DNA of 43,984 nt from an uncultured Mycoplasma sp. Its GTDB lineage: Bacteria > Bacillota_I > Bacilli_A > RF39 > UBA660. Shown here piece after piece: positions 24,157 through 32,888 of the stretch. Numbering within the stretch: the first letter of the stretch is position 1; the number at the start of each line of letters is the position of its first letter. The stretch covers positions 1 through 43,984 of the forward strand of contig CABUPU010000010.1 in assembly GCA_902493595.1 (NCBI GenBank). Direction: 5' to 3'. The notes under the pieces are model-generated. The model worked only from the letters and a program-made list of their open reading frames with translations. It did not search any database and was not told the origin of the DNA. Position numbers and translations under genes: made by a program.

Positions 24157-24858
24157 AAAAAAGTAGTTGTTTTTATTTTAAGTTTGTTAATTTTTAATGT
24201 TGTTAATGCTGAAAGTGATAAAGCATTATTTTCAAAATGTGTAGATGGAGATACCGCTTATTTTTTAGTTAATGAAAGTGAAATTAAAGTAAGATTTTTA
24301 GCAATTGATACTCCAGAAAGCGTAAGTACTAAAGTTAGCGAGCAGCCTTTTGGAAAAGAGGCAAGTGATTATACTTGTAACAAAATATCTAATGCTAGTG
24401 AAATTATTTTAGAGTATGAAAAAAATAAAACTGATAAATATGGAAGAACCCTTGCTTGGGTATGGGTAGATGGCTCTTTACTTCAGGAAGAACTTATTAA
24501 AAATGGTTATGGGCAAGTAGCATATATATATGGAAAATACAAATATACTGATAGTCTTTGTAAAGTTCAAAAGGATGCTATAAATAATACTTTAAATGTA
24601 TGGAGTAATTCTTCTTATGAAGAAGGTTATTGTAAAAATAAAGATGTAGAAACTACTGAAAATAATATTTTATATGATAATATAGATAGTGATAATACTG
24701 ATGAAAAAACAAAAGAAACTTTAGATAAACTTGATAAAGTATCAGATAAAATAGATAATGTTATGAACTCACCTAAATTTGATAATATACTTCTTTATAT
24801 AGTTTTAGTAGGTTCAGTAGTATCATTAATTTTTAAGGAAACAAAAAAGAAAAAATAA
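24154..24858 (+). CDS. Secreted, membrane-anchored thermonuclease-like protein
   Basis: A 234-residue protein: signal peptide (1-19, cleavage after VNA), staphylococcal-nuclease domain (about 25-150), a charged spacer, and a C-terminal hydrophobic helix (about 207-228) followed by Lys. Active-site residues are visible: Asp31 and Asp33, Arg47, Asp52, Glu55 (IDTPES) and Arg98 (DKYGR). SNase enzymes cut DNA and RNA with calcium. The C-terminal anchor would hold it on the outer face of the membrane, perhaps for nucleotide scavenging. The -10 box directly upstream suggests a leaderless transcript. Confidence 0.9.
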   Translation: MKKVVVFILSLLIFNVVNAESDKALFSKCVDGDTAYFLVNESEIKVRFLAIDTPESVSTKVSEQPFGKEASDYTCNKISNASEIILEYEKNKTDKYGRTLAWVWVDGSLLQEELIKNGYGQVAYIYGKYKYTDSLCKVQKDAINNTLNVWSNSSYEEGYCKNKDVETTENNILYDNIDSDNTDEKTKETLDKLDKVSDKIDNVMNSPKFDNILLYIVLVGSVVSLIFKETKKKK

Positions 24859-24922
24859 TTAGGCTTTTTAATTAACTAATGCATCTTATAGAAAATATAA
24901 TACTATGAGGTGTATTTTTAAT

Positions 24923-25717
24923 ATGATTAATTATCTTTCAAATTATAATAATATTTTTTTAGCCTTTGTTGCTTGCTTATTTACTTGGTTAATTACTATT
25001 TTAGGAGCAATGGTTGTGTTTTTGTTTAAAAAAGTTAATAAAACACTACTTGATGCAATGCTTGGTTTTGCCGCAGGCGTAATGATATCGGCATCGTTTT
25101 TTTCACTTATTTCACCAGCACTATCTATGTCTGAGAATTTAAATATTAATGGACCCGTTATAGTTACAATAGGTTTCATATGCGGAGGTCTTTTACTTTT
25201 TATTGGTGATAAAATATTTCCTAAAATAATTAAAAAAAATGAAAAAGCAAAAAACTTTAAAAGAACATTTATGTTAATTTTTTCAATAACCCTTCATAAT
25301 ATTCCTGAAGGACTTGCTGTAGGTGTTGCCTTTGGTTCACTTCGATATAATTTACATGGAGCTTCATTAATATCTGCAATAATACTTGCATTTGGAATAG
25401 GACTTCAGAACTTCCCTGAAGGTACAGCAGTATCTTTACCTCTTAAAAGAGATGGTATGAGTTCTAAAAAAGCATTTTTAATTGGTAGTTTAACTGGAAT
25501 TGTCGAACCAATTGCAAGTGTTATCGGAGCATTACTTGTTTTAAAAGTTAGAACTATTTTACCATTTTTACTTGCATTTGCCGCAGGAGCGATGATATAT
25601 GTTGTAGTAGAGGAACTTATACCAGAAAGTCAAACTAATAAATCTAAAGACTTAATGGCTATTTTTACAATTCTAGGTTTTGCAGTTATGATGTTTTTAG
25701 ATGTATTTTTTGGATAA
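24923..25717 (+). CDS. ZIP-family divalent metal transporter
   Basis: I favour the ATG at 24923 (264 residues), 10 bases after GAGGTG; an in-frame ATG at 24905 includes that site within its codons. About eight transmembrane helices are present. The metal-binding signatures lie in two helices: HNIPEGLAVGVAFG (about 124-137) and LQNFPEGTAVSLP (about 161-173), with a later glutamate-rich VVVEELIPES. These match ZupT/ZIP transporters importing zinc or iron. The usual His-rich loop is absent. Confidence 0.9.
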   Translation: MINYLSNYNNIFLAFVACLFTWLITILGAMVVFLFKKVNKTLLDAMLGFAAGVMISASFFSLISPALSMSENLNINGPVIVTIGFICGGLLLFIGDKIFPKIIKKNEKAKNFKRTFMLIFSITLHNIPEGLAVGVAFGSLRYNLHGASLISAIILAFGIGLQNFPEGTAVSLPLKRDGMSSKKAFLIGSLTGIVEPIASVIGALLVLKVRTILPFLLAFAAGAMIYVVVEELIPESQTNKSKDLMAIFTILGFAVMMFLDVFFG

Positions 25718-25727
25718 TTTATAAATT

Positions 25728-25752
25728 AACTAGAGAAATAACTCTAGTTTTG
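25728..25752 (+). terminator. Terminator of the ZIP transporter
   Basis: AACTAGAG (25728-25735) and CTCTAGTT (25742-25749) form a perfect 8-bp stem; the T run after it is short. Confidence 0.65.
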
Positions 25753-25755
25753 TTG

Positions 25756-26089
25756 TGTAAAGATATTTACATTTTTTATATGTCAATTGTTGTAAACTAA
25801 ATTAATAAAAAATGTAAATTATTTGTAAAATTTTATCTTTTTTATAAAAAATTATCAAAAAAAGGAAGAAATCAGAAATTTTTCGGTAATAAATATATAT
25901 GAAGGGAGAAAAATACAAAGTTATCAAAAAAATATAAAATGTAAACTATTGTAAATTAGAATGTAAGGTAAAAAATGAACGAATTAGAAAAAATAAATGA
26001 AACTATATTTGAAAGTATTAAACATGTAGATGATGATTTCGATAAAGATAAAAAAGATGATTTTGATTTAAGTATGTAAAAAATGTAAA
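25756..26089. repeat. Cluster of TGTAAA hexamers, many in pairs
   Basis: TGTAAA starts at 25756, 25791, 25813, 25824, 25940, 25950, 26075 and 26084, all in one orientation, plus TTTACA at 25766 making a TGTAAA-N4-TTTACA palindrome. Three pairs have start-to-start spacings of 11, 10 and 9. The spacings suggest binding on one helix face by a protein, or iteron-like repeats. The stretch from 25753 to 25974 holds no other gene that I can support. Confidence 0.5.
25975..26079 (+). pseudogene. N-terminal stub of a dinD-like gene
   Basis: A short frame (34 codons) with AAGGT upstream. Its first ~20 residues (MNELEKINETIFESIKHVD) match the start typical of Bacillota DNA-damage-inducible protein D (NxTIFExIKHxDE). 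The rest (a DFDKDKKDDFDLSM tail) does not continue the family. The matching C-terminal half lies 4.3 kb downstream at 30344-30823. The middle part (about residues 20-150) is missing from the window. Confidence 0.55.
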
Positions 26090-26103
26090 GATATTTTATA
26101 CAA

Positions 26104-26135
26104 GTGTTAAATAACACGAAATTATGTGTTATAAT
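26104..26135 (+). promoter_or_regulatory. Promoter with overlapping palindrome for the DUF3592-lemA operon
   Basis: TATAAT (26130-26135) with extended TGT. A perfect palindrome GTGTTA-AA-TAACAC (26104-26117) covers the -35 position, so it is a candidate operator. The leader to 26223 is about 80 bases and contains AGGAT/ATCCT and CTTA/TAAG pairing. Confidence 0.55.
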
Positions 26136-26223
26136 CTTTATGATAGGATGCAACCTTAACTTTTTAATATTATTTCATTAGTTGTAAGATAGTATCCTTA
26201 TTTTTAAGAAAAGGAGGTGTCAT

Positions 26224-26952
26224 ATGCACATTAATTTTTCAACAGGTAGAACTGTGCAATCTAAACCAATGAAATCATGGCAAGGGGTTTTATTTGGATT
26301 AATTTTCGCAATTGTTGGTATTGCACTTTTATGTTTTGCAGTTTCATCAATTAAAACTTATAATGAAAAAAATAAAACTTTTGTTGAAACTACATCGAGA
26401 GTTGTTGATTATAAATATAATGATGAGGGATTGCAAGCCATTGTTGTTGAATATGTAGTTGATGGACAAACTTATCAAAAAGTTTCAAATTCATATTCAA
26501 ATATGCCGAAAAGTATTGGAACAGAAGTTTCAATAAAATATAATCCAAATAATCCACAAGATGCTATTTGGACATCGGATAGTACCAACATTATTTTACC
26601 TATAGTTGGTGTTGTATTCACTTTAGCAGGTGTAATTGTTGTAATTTATAGTATTAAAAATGGAAAAAAACAAAAAATGCTTGAAGAACAAGCAATAGAA
26701 CAAACAAATGGATTATATAGCAATATTGATGTTCAACCACAAATAAATAATGTTAATCCACAAGTTGCACAATCAATGAACAATATTAATCAAATACAGG
26801 CAAATACTTATAATCAGCAAGTTACACAACCGATGAATAGTGTTAGTCAACCAATGAATAATGTTGGACAACCACAAATGAATAATTTAAATCAACCAAG
26901 TTCAAATATTGATTTAAATAATCAAAATAATAATATAAATACAAATATGTAA
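26224..26952 (+). CDS. DUF3592 membrane protein with Asn/Gln-rich tail
   Basis: A 242-residue protein: a short cytosolic start, a hydrophobic helix (about 23-43), a ~75-residue extracytoplasmic beta-type domain (VDYKYNDEGLQAIVVEY and YQKVSNSYSN, then a SIKYNPNNPQDA end) typical of DUF3592, and a second helix (about 120-142). The last ~85 residues form a disordered Asn/Gln/Pro-rich tail with repeats such as QPMNNV. The function of DUF3592 is not settled. The ribosome site AAGGAGGTG is very strong. It heads an operon with lemA and a DUF2207 gene, a grouping seen in many Bacillota. Confidence 0.8.
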   Translation: MHINFSTGRTVQSKPMKSWQGVLFGLIFAIVGIALLCFAVSSIKTYNEKNKTFVETTSRVVDYKYNDEGLQAIVVEYVVDGQTYQKVSNSYSNMPKSIGTEVSIKYNPNNPQDAIWTSDSTNIILPIVGVVFTLAGVIVVIYSIKNGKKQKMLEEQAIEQTNGLYSNIDVQPQINNVNPQVAQSMNNINQIQANTYNQQVTQPMNSVSQPMNNVGQPQMNNLNQPSSNIDLNNQNNNINTNM

Positions 26953-26964
26953 GGAGGTTAAAAT

Positions 26965-27513
26965 ATGTGGATTTATATAATTATAGCTATTATAGTTCTA
27001 ATTCTAATATATTTTGGAGTAACTTATAATGGTTTTGTAAAACTAAGTAATACAGTTAAAGAAGCATTTTCAACAATGGATGTTTATTTAAAGAAAAGAT
27101 GGGATTTAATTCCTAATATAGTTGAAACTGTAAAAGGATATGCTAAACATGAAAAATCAACATTAAAAGAAATTATTGAATTAAGAAATAGCACTTATGA
27201 TAATATGTCAGCTAATGAAAAAGTTGATGTAAACAATAAATTATCTCAAGGCATTAACAAATTAATGGCTATTGCTGAAGCATATCCAGATCTTAAAGCT
27301 AATGAAAACTTTAAAGATTTAAGTCAACAATTAACAAAAGTTGAAGATGATATTGCTAATTCTAGAAAATACTACAATGGTGCAGTAAGAATTTTTAATG
27401 ATAAAGTTCAAATGTTCCCAAGTAATATTGTGGCTGGAATATTAGGATTTAAAGAACAAAAAATGTTTGAAGCAAGTGAAAATGAGAGAGAAAATGTACA
27501 AGTAAAATTATAA
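26965..27513 (+). CDS. lemA: LemA family protein
   Basis: A 182-residue protein with an N-terminal membrane helix (about 2-21) and a long helical bundle. The family signature is plain: YNGFVKLSNTVKEAFSTMDVYLKKRWDLIPN, later LTKVEDDIANSRKYYNGAVR and an FNDKVQMFPSNIVAGILGF end. LemA proteins are membrane-anchored with the bundle outside; their biochemical role is unclear, though they often neighbour DUF2207/TPM-type or protease genes. AAGGAGG stands 6 bases before ATG. The gene lies 12 bases after the DUF3592 gene and 16 before the DUF2207 gene. Confidence 0.93.
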   Translation: MWIYIIIAIIVLILIYFGVTYNGFVKLSNTVKEAFSTMDVYLKKRWDLIPNIVETVKGYAKHEKSTLKEIIELRNSTYDNMSANEKVDVNNKLSQGINKLMAIAEAYPDLKANENFKDLSQQLTKVEDDIANSRKYYNGAVRIFNDKVQMFPSNIVAGILGFKEQKMFEASENERENVQVKL

Positions 27514-27529
27514 TATACAAGGAGGACTA

Positions 27530-30058
27530 ATGAAAAAATATATAAATAAATTTAGTTTTGTTTTGTTGTTTGTATTTGTATCATTATTATTCATTATTCC
27601 CTCAAAGGTAAATGCTTTAAGTTATAAAAGTGATTTTGTTAATTTAGAAGATTCAGTAGAATTTTCTACCAACGAATTTACAATGGATTTAGAATATACA
27701 GTATTTGCAAATGGTACTCCTGAAAAGCCATCAGCAATTACAGGATATGCAGTTAGAAAAATGGATGATATGTACTATTACCATTATATTGTATATTACT
27801 ATAATTCTAATAAAGATGAAATTGGGGCTACTGATGGATATAATGGTATATGGAGAGAATCATATTCTCAACCCACTACATCTACAGGAAGTTATATTAG
27901 TATTTTTTTAGAACAGTCAAATATGTATGATGGTTATAAATTATCAGATATAAAATATTATAAATTATTTATAGAACCATCAACTGAAGATGTTGCTCAT
28001 AATTACTTATATAATGACAATACTAAATTAAATCCAAATGGATTAGATATTATCACTGATTTTAATACTGTAGAAATGATTGCAACTCCACTTGAAGAAG
28101 TAAATAATAATTATTCAGATGGTAATTATAATAATGATTATTCAAATTATAATAGTAATTCAGAGTACACTCTAAACAGTTATGATATAAATATAATTGT
28201 TAATGAAAACAATACATTAAATATAACTGAAAAAATTGGTGCATATTTTAATGTAGAAAAGCATGGTATATTTAGAAAAATACCATTAAAAAATGAAGTA
28301 ACAAGACTTGATGGGACAACATCAAAAAATCGTGCCAAAATAAGTGATATAAAAGTTAGCGATAATTATTCTTTATCAACAGAAAGTGGATATAAAGTTA
28401 TTAAAATTGGTGATGCCAATTATACATTAACAGGTCAAAAAAATTATGAAATTAGTTATCTTTATAATTTAGGACGAGATACAGGAAAAGAATATGATGA
28501 ATTATATTTTAATTTAATTGGTTATGAATGGGATACTAGTATTAGTAATATTACGTTTACCATAACAATGCCAAAAGAATTTGATTCATCAAAACTTGGT
28601 TTTTCTAGTGGAACTGTTGGTTCAACTGACTCATCAAAAATTACATATAATGTTAATGGAAATATTATAAGTGGAAAATATAACGGTACTCTTGGTTCAG
28701 GAGAGGCATTAACTGTTAGATTAGAATTACCTGAAGGTTATTTTGTAAATGCAGGTATTAGTATGCCTCCAATTTATTATTTGATGTTTATAGTTCCAAT
28801 AGTAGGATTATTAATATCATTTATATTATGGAAAATCTATGGTAAAGATGAGCAAGTTATAGAAACAGTAGAATTTTATCCACCACAAGGATTTAATAGC
28901 TTAGAAATAGGTTTTTTATACAAAGGAAAAGCTGAAAATAAAGATGTAACTTCTTTATTAATATATTTAGCAAATAAAGGTTATATAAAAATTACAGAAA
29001 CTGAAGATAAATCTTTGTTTTCTACAGGGAAAGGTTTTATAATAACAAAACTAAAAGAATATGATGGCTCTAATGCTAACGAAAAAATGTTCTTAACAGG
29101 ATTGTTTGAAAATAATGGTTTTGTAGATTTGGCTAAAGCAAAAGAAATAATGACTCAAGCAAAAGCAAATGGTGAAAAAATAAGTTATTTACAAGCTATG
29201 GAATTATCAATGGATAGAACTGAAAAACAATCAGTTACTAAAGATGATTTATATAATAGTTTTTATATAACAATGGACAAAATAATTTCTAATATAAACA
29301 ATAAAAAAAATAAACGACTTATATTTGAAAAAAACACAAAGATGAAATCAATTGCTATAATATTATTTATTATTGCAACCTTAGTTACAATAATTTCAAT
29401 TCCAACACTTGAATATGCAGGGTTTGGGGAATTAGGAACGACATTATTTATTTGTGCGTTTTATACACCATTCTTTGCAGTTGGTCTATTTGCTAAAATT
29501 CCTATAGTTATTAGAATTTTTTGGTTAGGATTTACCTTATTTCATTCATTTTTCTTTTTTTCAACACTACCAATTGCAAGTGCTGTAAAAGATGATTATC
29601 ATTATCTTATAGGATTATTATTTGGAATTATATGTGTTGTTGGAATGGTATTATTATTTAAAGCAATGCCAAAAAGAACTAAATATGGAAACGAAATGTT
29701 AGGAAAAATAAAAGGATTTAAAAAATTCCTAGAAACAGCAGAAAAACAAAAGTTAGAAGCTATGGTAATGGAAAATCCAACATACTTTTATGACATATTA
29801 CCTTTTACTTATGTATTAGGGGTATCAGATAAATGGATAGAAAAGTTTGAAACGATTTCATTACAAGCGCCAAATTGGTATGATGGATATTCATCATTCA
29901 ATGCTGCCTCATTTGGAAGTTTTATAAATTCAACTATGACGTCAGCTTCCAGTGCTATGTCATCAAGTCCATCTAGTAGTTCTAGTGGAGGCGGAGGCTC
30001 TTCTGGAGGGGGATCATCTGGTGGTGGTTCTGGAGGAGGCGGAGGAGGTTCTTGGTAA
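27530..30058 (+). CDS. DUF2207 family membrane protein with Gly-rich C-terminus
   Basis: An 842-residue protein: signal peptide (about 1-30), an extra beta-type domain (31-190) with an Asn/Tyr/Ser-rich linker, then the DUF2207 extracytoplasmic domain (about 205-400, with the HGIFRKIPL motif). A membrane helix follows (about 412-436), a cytosolic part beginning with a PPQGF-type segment, helices at about 603-690, and a C-terminal Ser/Gly-rich tail ending GGGGGGSW. The final Gly-rich W-ended tail is typical of DUF2207 proteins. Co-occurrence with LemA supports a joint membrane role. The function is unknown. Confidence 0.85.
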   Translation: MKKYINKFSFVLLFVFVSLLFIIPSKVNALSYKSDFVNLEDSVEFSTNEFTMDLEYTVFANGTPEKPSAITGYAVRKMDDMYYYHYIVYYYNSNKDEIGATDGYNGIWRESYSQPTTSTGSYISIFLEQSNMYDGYKLSDIKYYKLFIEPSTEDVAHNYLYNDNTKLNPNGLDIITDFNTVEMIATPLEEVNNNYSDGNYNNDYSNYNSNSEYTLNSYDINIIVNENNTLNITEKIGAYFNVEKHGIFRKIPLKNEVTRLDGTTSKNRAKISDIKVSDNYSLSTESGYKVIKIGDANYTLTGQKNYEISYLYNLGRDTGKEYDELYFNLIGYEWDTSISNITFTITMPKEFDSSKLGFSSGTVGSTDSSKITYNVNGNIISGKYNGTLGSGEALTVRLELPEGYFVNAGISMPPIYYLMFIVPIVGLLISFILWKIYGKDEQVIETVEFYPPQGFNSLEIGFLYKGKAENKDVTSLLIYLANKGYIKITETEDKSLFSTGKGFIITKLKEYDGSNANEKMFLTGLFENNGFVDLAKAKEIMTQAKANGEKISYLQAMELSMDRTEKQSVTKDDLYNSFYITMDKIISNINNKKNKRLIFEKNTKMKSIAIILFIIATLVTIISIPTLEYAGFGELGTTLFICAFYTPFFAVGLFAKIPIVIRIFWLGFTLFHSFFFFSTLPIASAVKDDYHYLIGLLFGIICVVGMVLLFKAMPKRTKYGNEMLGKIKGFKKFLETAEKQKLEAMVMENPTYFYDILPFTYVLGVSDKWIEKFETISLQAPNWYDGYSSFNAASFGSFINSTMTSASSAMSSSPSSSSSGGGGSSGGGSSGGGSGGGGGGSW

Positions 30059-30116
30059 CCTTTGAAAATCACACAAAAAAACATCCCATTATTTTTAAAA
30101 GTGAAGTTATAATATA

Positions 30117-30149
30117 AATGTAGACACATAAAAACGGTCTACATTTTTT
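30117..30149 (+). terminator. Terminator of the lemA operon
   Basis: AATGTAGAC (30117-30125) and GTCTACATT (30137-30145) form a 9-bp stem with an 11-nt loop, then TTTT. Confidence 0.85.
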
Positions 30150-30174
30150 GTTATAATAAAATTGGAGGAAGAAT

Positions 30175-30381
30175 ATGACAAGAATTAGAAAAGAGCCAAA
30201 TAGATATTGGTCAAAAGAAGATAAAGAAAAAATAATTAATGAAGTATTATTAAATTGTAAATCAACTGAACAAGTTGCCAAAGAATATGATATATCAGGT
30301 GGAATGCTTAGGGGATGGATAATTAAATATAATAAAGAAGGTTCAAACCAGAAAACAAGAATTATTAGAAGAGGAATATAA
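30175..30381 (+). pseudogene. IS3-type orfA fragment (helix-turn-helix)
   Basis: The frame encodes 68 residues with GGAGG upstream. Residues 1-57 (RKEPNRYWSKEDKEKIINE through VAKEYDISGGMLRGWIIKYN) look like the helix-turn-helix start of an IS3-family OrfA. The match ends abruptly at about 30343, where sequence in another frame becomes the C-terminal half of DinD; the last residues (QKTRIIRRGI) are that junction read out of frame. No OrfB or terminal inverted repeat is visible. It could still be expressed as a small DNA-binding protein. Confidence 0.6.
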
Positions 30382-30823
30382 CAGTTTAACCGAAGATGAA
30401 AAAAGAATATATCAAAGAAATCAAGCAAGAAAAGGAAACTATAATTTAAATAAAACTGCTATTAATAGTGGAGTAAAAGATTTAGCAAGATTTCATAATG
30501 CAGGTTATAAAGACTTATATAATGGTGAAACCGCTGATGATATTTTTAAAAGAAAAAAATTAAGATATAGGGAAGATATTTTAGATAACATGGGAAGTGA
30601 AAAACTTGCAGATAATATATTTAGAATAGCTCAAACAGATGCCAAATTAAAAAGAGATAATGTAGATAATGAGTATACTGCAAATTCAGTTCACTTTGAA
30701 GTTGGTAAAAAGGTAAGAAATACAATTAAAGAATTAGGTGGAACAATGCCTGAAAATTTACCAACACCTAATAAAAGTTTAAAAGAACTTGAAAAAGAAA
30801 AAAATGTAATAATTTCAAACTGA
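30344..30823 (+). pseudogene. C-terminal half of a dinD-like gene
   Basis: From CAA at 30344 an open frame of 159 codons reads QTRKQELLEEEYNSL, then LARFHNAGYKDLYNGETADD, ILDNMGSEKLADNIFR, AQTDAKLKRD, and KKVRNTIKELGGTMPENLPT. This is the C-terminal half of DNA-damage-inducible protein D. Full-length members have about 275 residues with a BRO-type N-terminal domain, which is missing here. The join to the orfA fragment falls just before the family's QTRxQEL motif. An internal ATG at 30590 could start a 77-aa product, but no ribosome site supports it. Confidence 0.7.
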
Positions 30824-30902
30824 AAAATTGATATAAATATTCGGGTATAGAAAAAGAAGATGTCAACACTTGTCACTTTTTGTAAAAAAATATATAAATC
30901 TG

Positions 30903-30911
30903 TGATATAAT
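30903..30911 (+). promoter_or_regulatory. Extended -10 promoter of the glucosaminidase-cohesin operon
   Basis: TG-A-TATAAT with the hexamer at 30906-30911; a TTGTAA at 30880-30885 is the nearest -35-like site (spacer of 20). GAAAGG precedes the ATG. The gap 30824-30938 holds no gene. Confidence 0.5.
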
Positions 30912-30938
30912 GTAAAAGAGTAGAAAGGTAGTGATAAA

Positions 30939-32876
30939 ATGAAAAAGTTCTTAAAAATATTTTTTGTTTTATCATGTATCCTAATATATTCTACTGTAAA
31001 TGCAAAGGAAAAGCTTAGAGTAGATTATAATGATGTTAATTTAAGGGAGGGACCTGGTACTAATTATCGCTCAATAAAAAAACTTGGTGTTAGTGCAACA
31101 TTTGATTTAGTAGAAAAAACATTATTTCCAAATGAAAAAGGTTGTCCAGATGGGTGGTATAAAATATATTATTCAGGTCAAAATGTTGGCTTTGTTTGTG
31201 CAAGTTATATAACTTTATATGAAGAAAAAGATACTCCAGTGGAGGCAAATACTGCTTGTGAAAAAGAAATGGCTAGTTTAGGATTTCCAAATACATATTG
31301 GAATGGATTATGTTCTTTAAAAGAAAAACATCCTAATTGGACATTTAATGCTGATATTACTGGACTTCCATTTGATGTAGCTACCTCTAAAGAAAGTATT
31401 ATAGGTAAAAGTTTTATTCAATCTAATTATCAAGGATATTTTAGTACTGAATCAGGTAGTTATGATTATTTAACTGATACATTTAAAGTAATGGAGGGAA
31501 GTAATTGGTATGCTGCCTCAAAAGAAGTAGTTGCATATTATATGGATCCTCGAAACTTTTTAGATGAAAGATTTATATTTATGTTTGAAAAACTATCTTT
31601 TGATGAAAGTTATCAAACTGTTGAGGCTATTAATGCAATTTTAAATGGAAAAGATATTAAAGAAAAATCTAGTGTTATATATGAAGCCGGTAAAACATAT
31701 AATGCTAATGCAATTTATTTAGCAAGTAGAATTAAACAAGAAACCGGAGGTAATTATACAGGTAATTCTTTAAAAGGAAGCACAATAACTTATAATGGAA
31801 ATACTTATTATCCTGTTTATAATCCATATAATATTGGAGCAAATACTGGTGTATATGATGGACTTGTATGGGCAGTAAGTGGTACAAGTTATTTAAGACC
31901 TTGGCTTTCCCTTGATAATGCTATTAAGGGTGGAGCAAATTTTATAACATATTATTATATTTCAAAAGGACAAGATACTTCATATTTTCAAAAATTTAAT
32001 GTAAGTTCATATTCAGCATATGCGGCTTATGCACATCAATATATGACAAATATAAGAGGTGCTGCAAATGAAGCCTCAATAACGTATGATGGTTATAAAG
32101 AAATGGATTTATTAAATTCAGTTAATTATAAATTTGTAATTCCTGTTTATGATAACATGCCAAGTATTGTTTCAATGCTTCCTAATAGGGGTAATCCTAA
32201 TAATCATTTAAAAAATTTAACTATTAATGGTAAAACTATAAATGGTTTTAGTCATGATAATTTTTCATATAATTATTATATAGGTACAGGTATTAATAAA
32301 GTTCAAATTGCCGGTGAAGTAATTAATTCTAAAGCTAGTATTAAAGGTGATGGTGATATTAATTTAACTGGAGATAAAACAGTTACAACAATAAAAGTAA
32401 CTGCTGAAAATGGAAGTGTACAAGATTATATTGTAAATATTATTAAAACAGATGGTGCTAATGTATCAGTAAATGATATTGTTGCTTCTTCGGCAGTACC
32501 GGTAAGTGAATCATCATTTATTTTAACTGCGGGTTATACAGCAGAGGCATTAAGAGAATTATTCTTAAAATCTTGTTCTTCAGCAGAAATTAGTTTTAAT
32601 AATAATAAAAGTGGTCTTTTAGCAACTGGTGATGAAATAACTATTAAAAATGGTGATGATACAAAAACTTATTCAATTGCTATAAAGGGAGATACTTCTG
32701 GAGATGCAAATATTAATATTGCTGATTTATTAAAAGTTCAAAAACATATTTTGGGATATATTAATTTAAGTGGAAGTTTTTTAAAGGCTGCTGATGTAAA
32801 TAGCGATGGATCAGTGGATATTAAAGATTTACTTATAGTTCAAAAGCATATTTTAGGATATACAACAATAAAATAA
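30939..32876 (+). CDS. Secreted N-acetylglucosaminidase with SH3b and dockerin domains
   Basis: A 645-residue protein with signal peptide (1-22), SH3b domain (about 26-90, NLREGPGTNYRSI), and a glucosaminidase domain (about 120-400) with the likely catalytic Glu268 in SRIKQETGG. A cadherin-like beta-sandwich (about 425-505) and a linker domain follow, and the C-terminus is a type I dockerin (583-642). The dockerin has two calcium-loop repeats, GDTSGDANINIADLLKVQKH and DVNSDGSVDIKDLLIVQKH, each followed by ILGY. The enzyme should cut peptidoglycan glycan strands and dock to a cohesin. The next gene, 12 bases on, encodes a membrane-anchored cohesin protein, its probable partner. Confidence 0.9.
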   Translation: MKKFLKIFFVLSCILIYSTVNAKEKLRVDYNDVNLREGPGTNYRSIKKLGVSATFDLVEKTLFPNEKGCPDGWYKIYYSGQNVGFVCASYITLYEEKDTPVEANTACEKEMASLGFPNTYWNGLCSLKEKHPNWTFNADITGLPFDVATSKESIIGKSFIQSNYQGYFSTESGSYDYLTDTFKVMEGSNWYAASKEVVAYYMDPRNFLDERFIFMFEKLSFDESYQTVEAINAILNGKDIKEKSSVIYEAGKTYNANAIYLASRIKQETGGNYTGNSLKGSTITYNGNTYYPVYNPYNIGANTGVYDGLVWAVSGTSYLRPWLSLDNAIKGGANFITYYYISKGQDTSYFQKFNVSSYSAYAAYAHQYMTNIRGAANEASITYDGYKEMDLLNSVNYKFVIPVYDNMPSIVSMLPNRGNPNNHLKNLTINGKTINGFSHDNFSYNYYIGTGINKVQIAGEVINSKASIKGDGDINLTGDKTVTTIKVTAENGSVQDYIVNIIKTDGANVSVNDIVASSAVPVSESSFILTAGYTAEALRELFLKSCSSAEISFNNNKSGLLATGDEITIKNGDDTKTYSIAIKGDTSGDANINIADLLKVQKHILGYINLSGSFLKAADVNSDGSVDIKDLLIVQKHILGYTTIK

Positions 32877-32888
32877 AAAGGAGGATAA

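Noticed and set aside
25899..25937. 12-codon frame as a leader peptide before the dinD stub
   Set aside because: No ribosome site, no terminator-antiterminator pair and no telling codon run; it looks like chance in AT-rich DNA.
29809..30428. Two overlapping minus-strand frames (106 and 119 codons), one very rich in Pro and Glu
   Set aside because: They are the complements of the Gly/Ser tail of the DUF2207 protein and of the orfA/dinD region; no ribosome site or promoter, and the coding signal lies on the plus strand.
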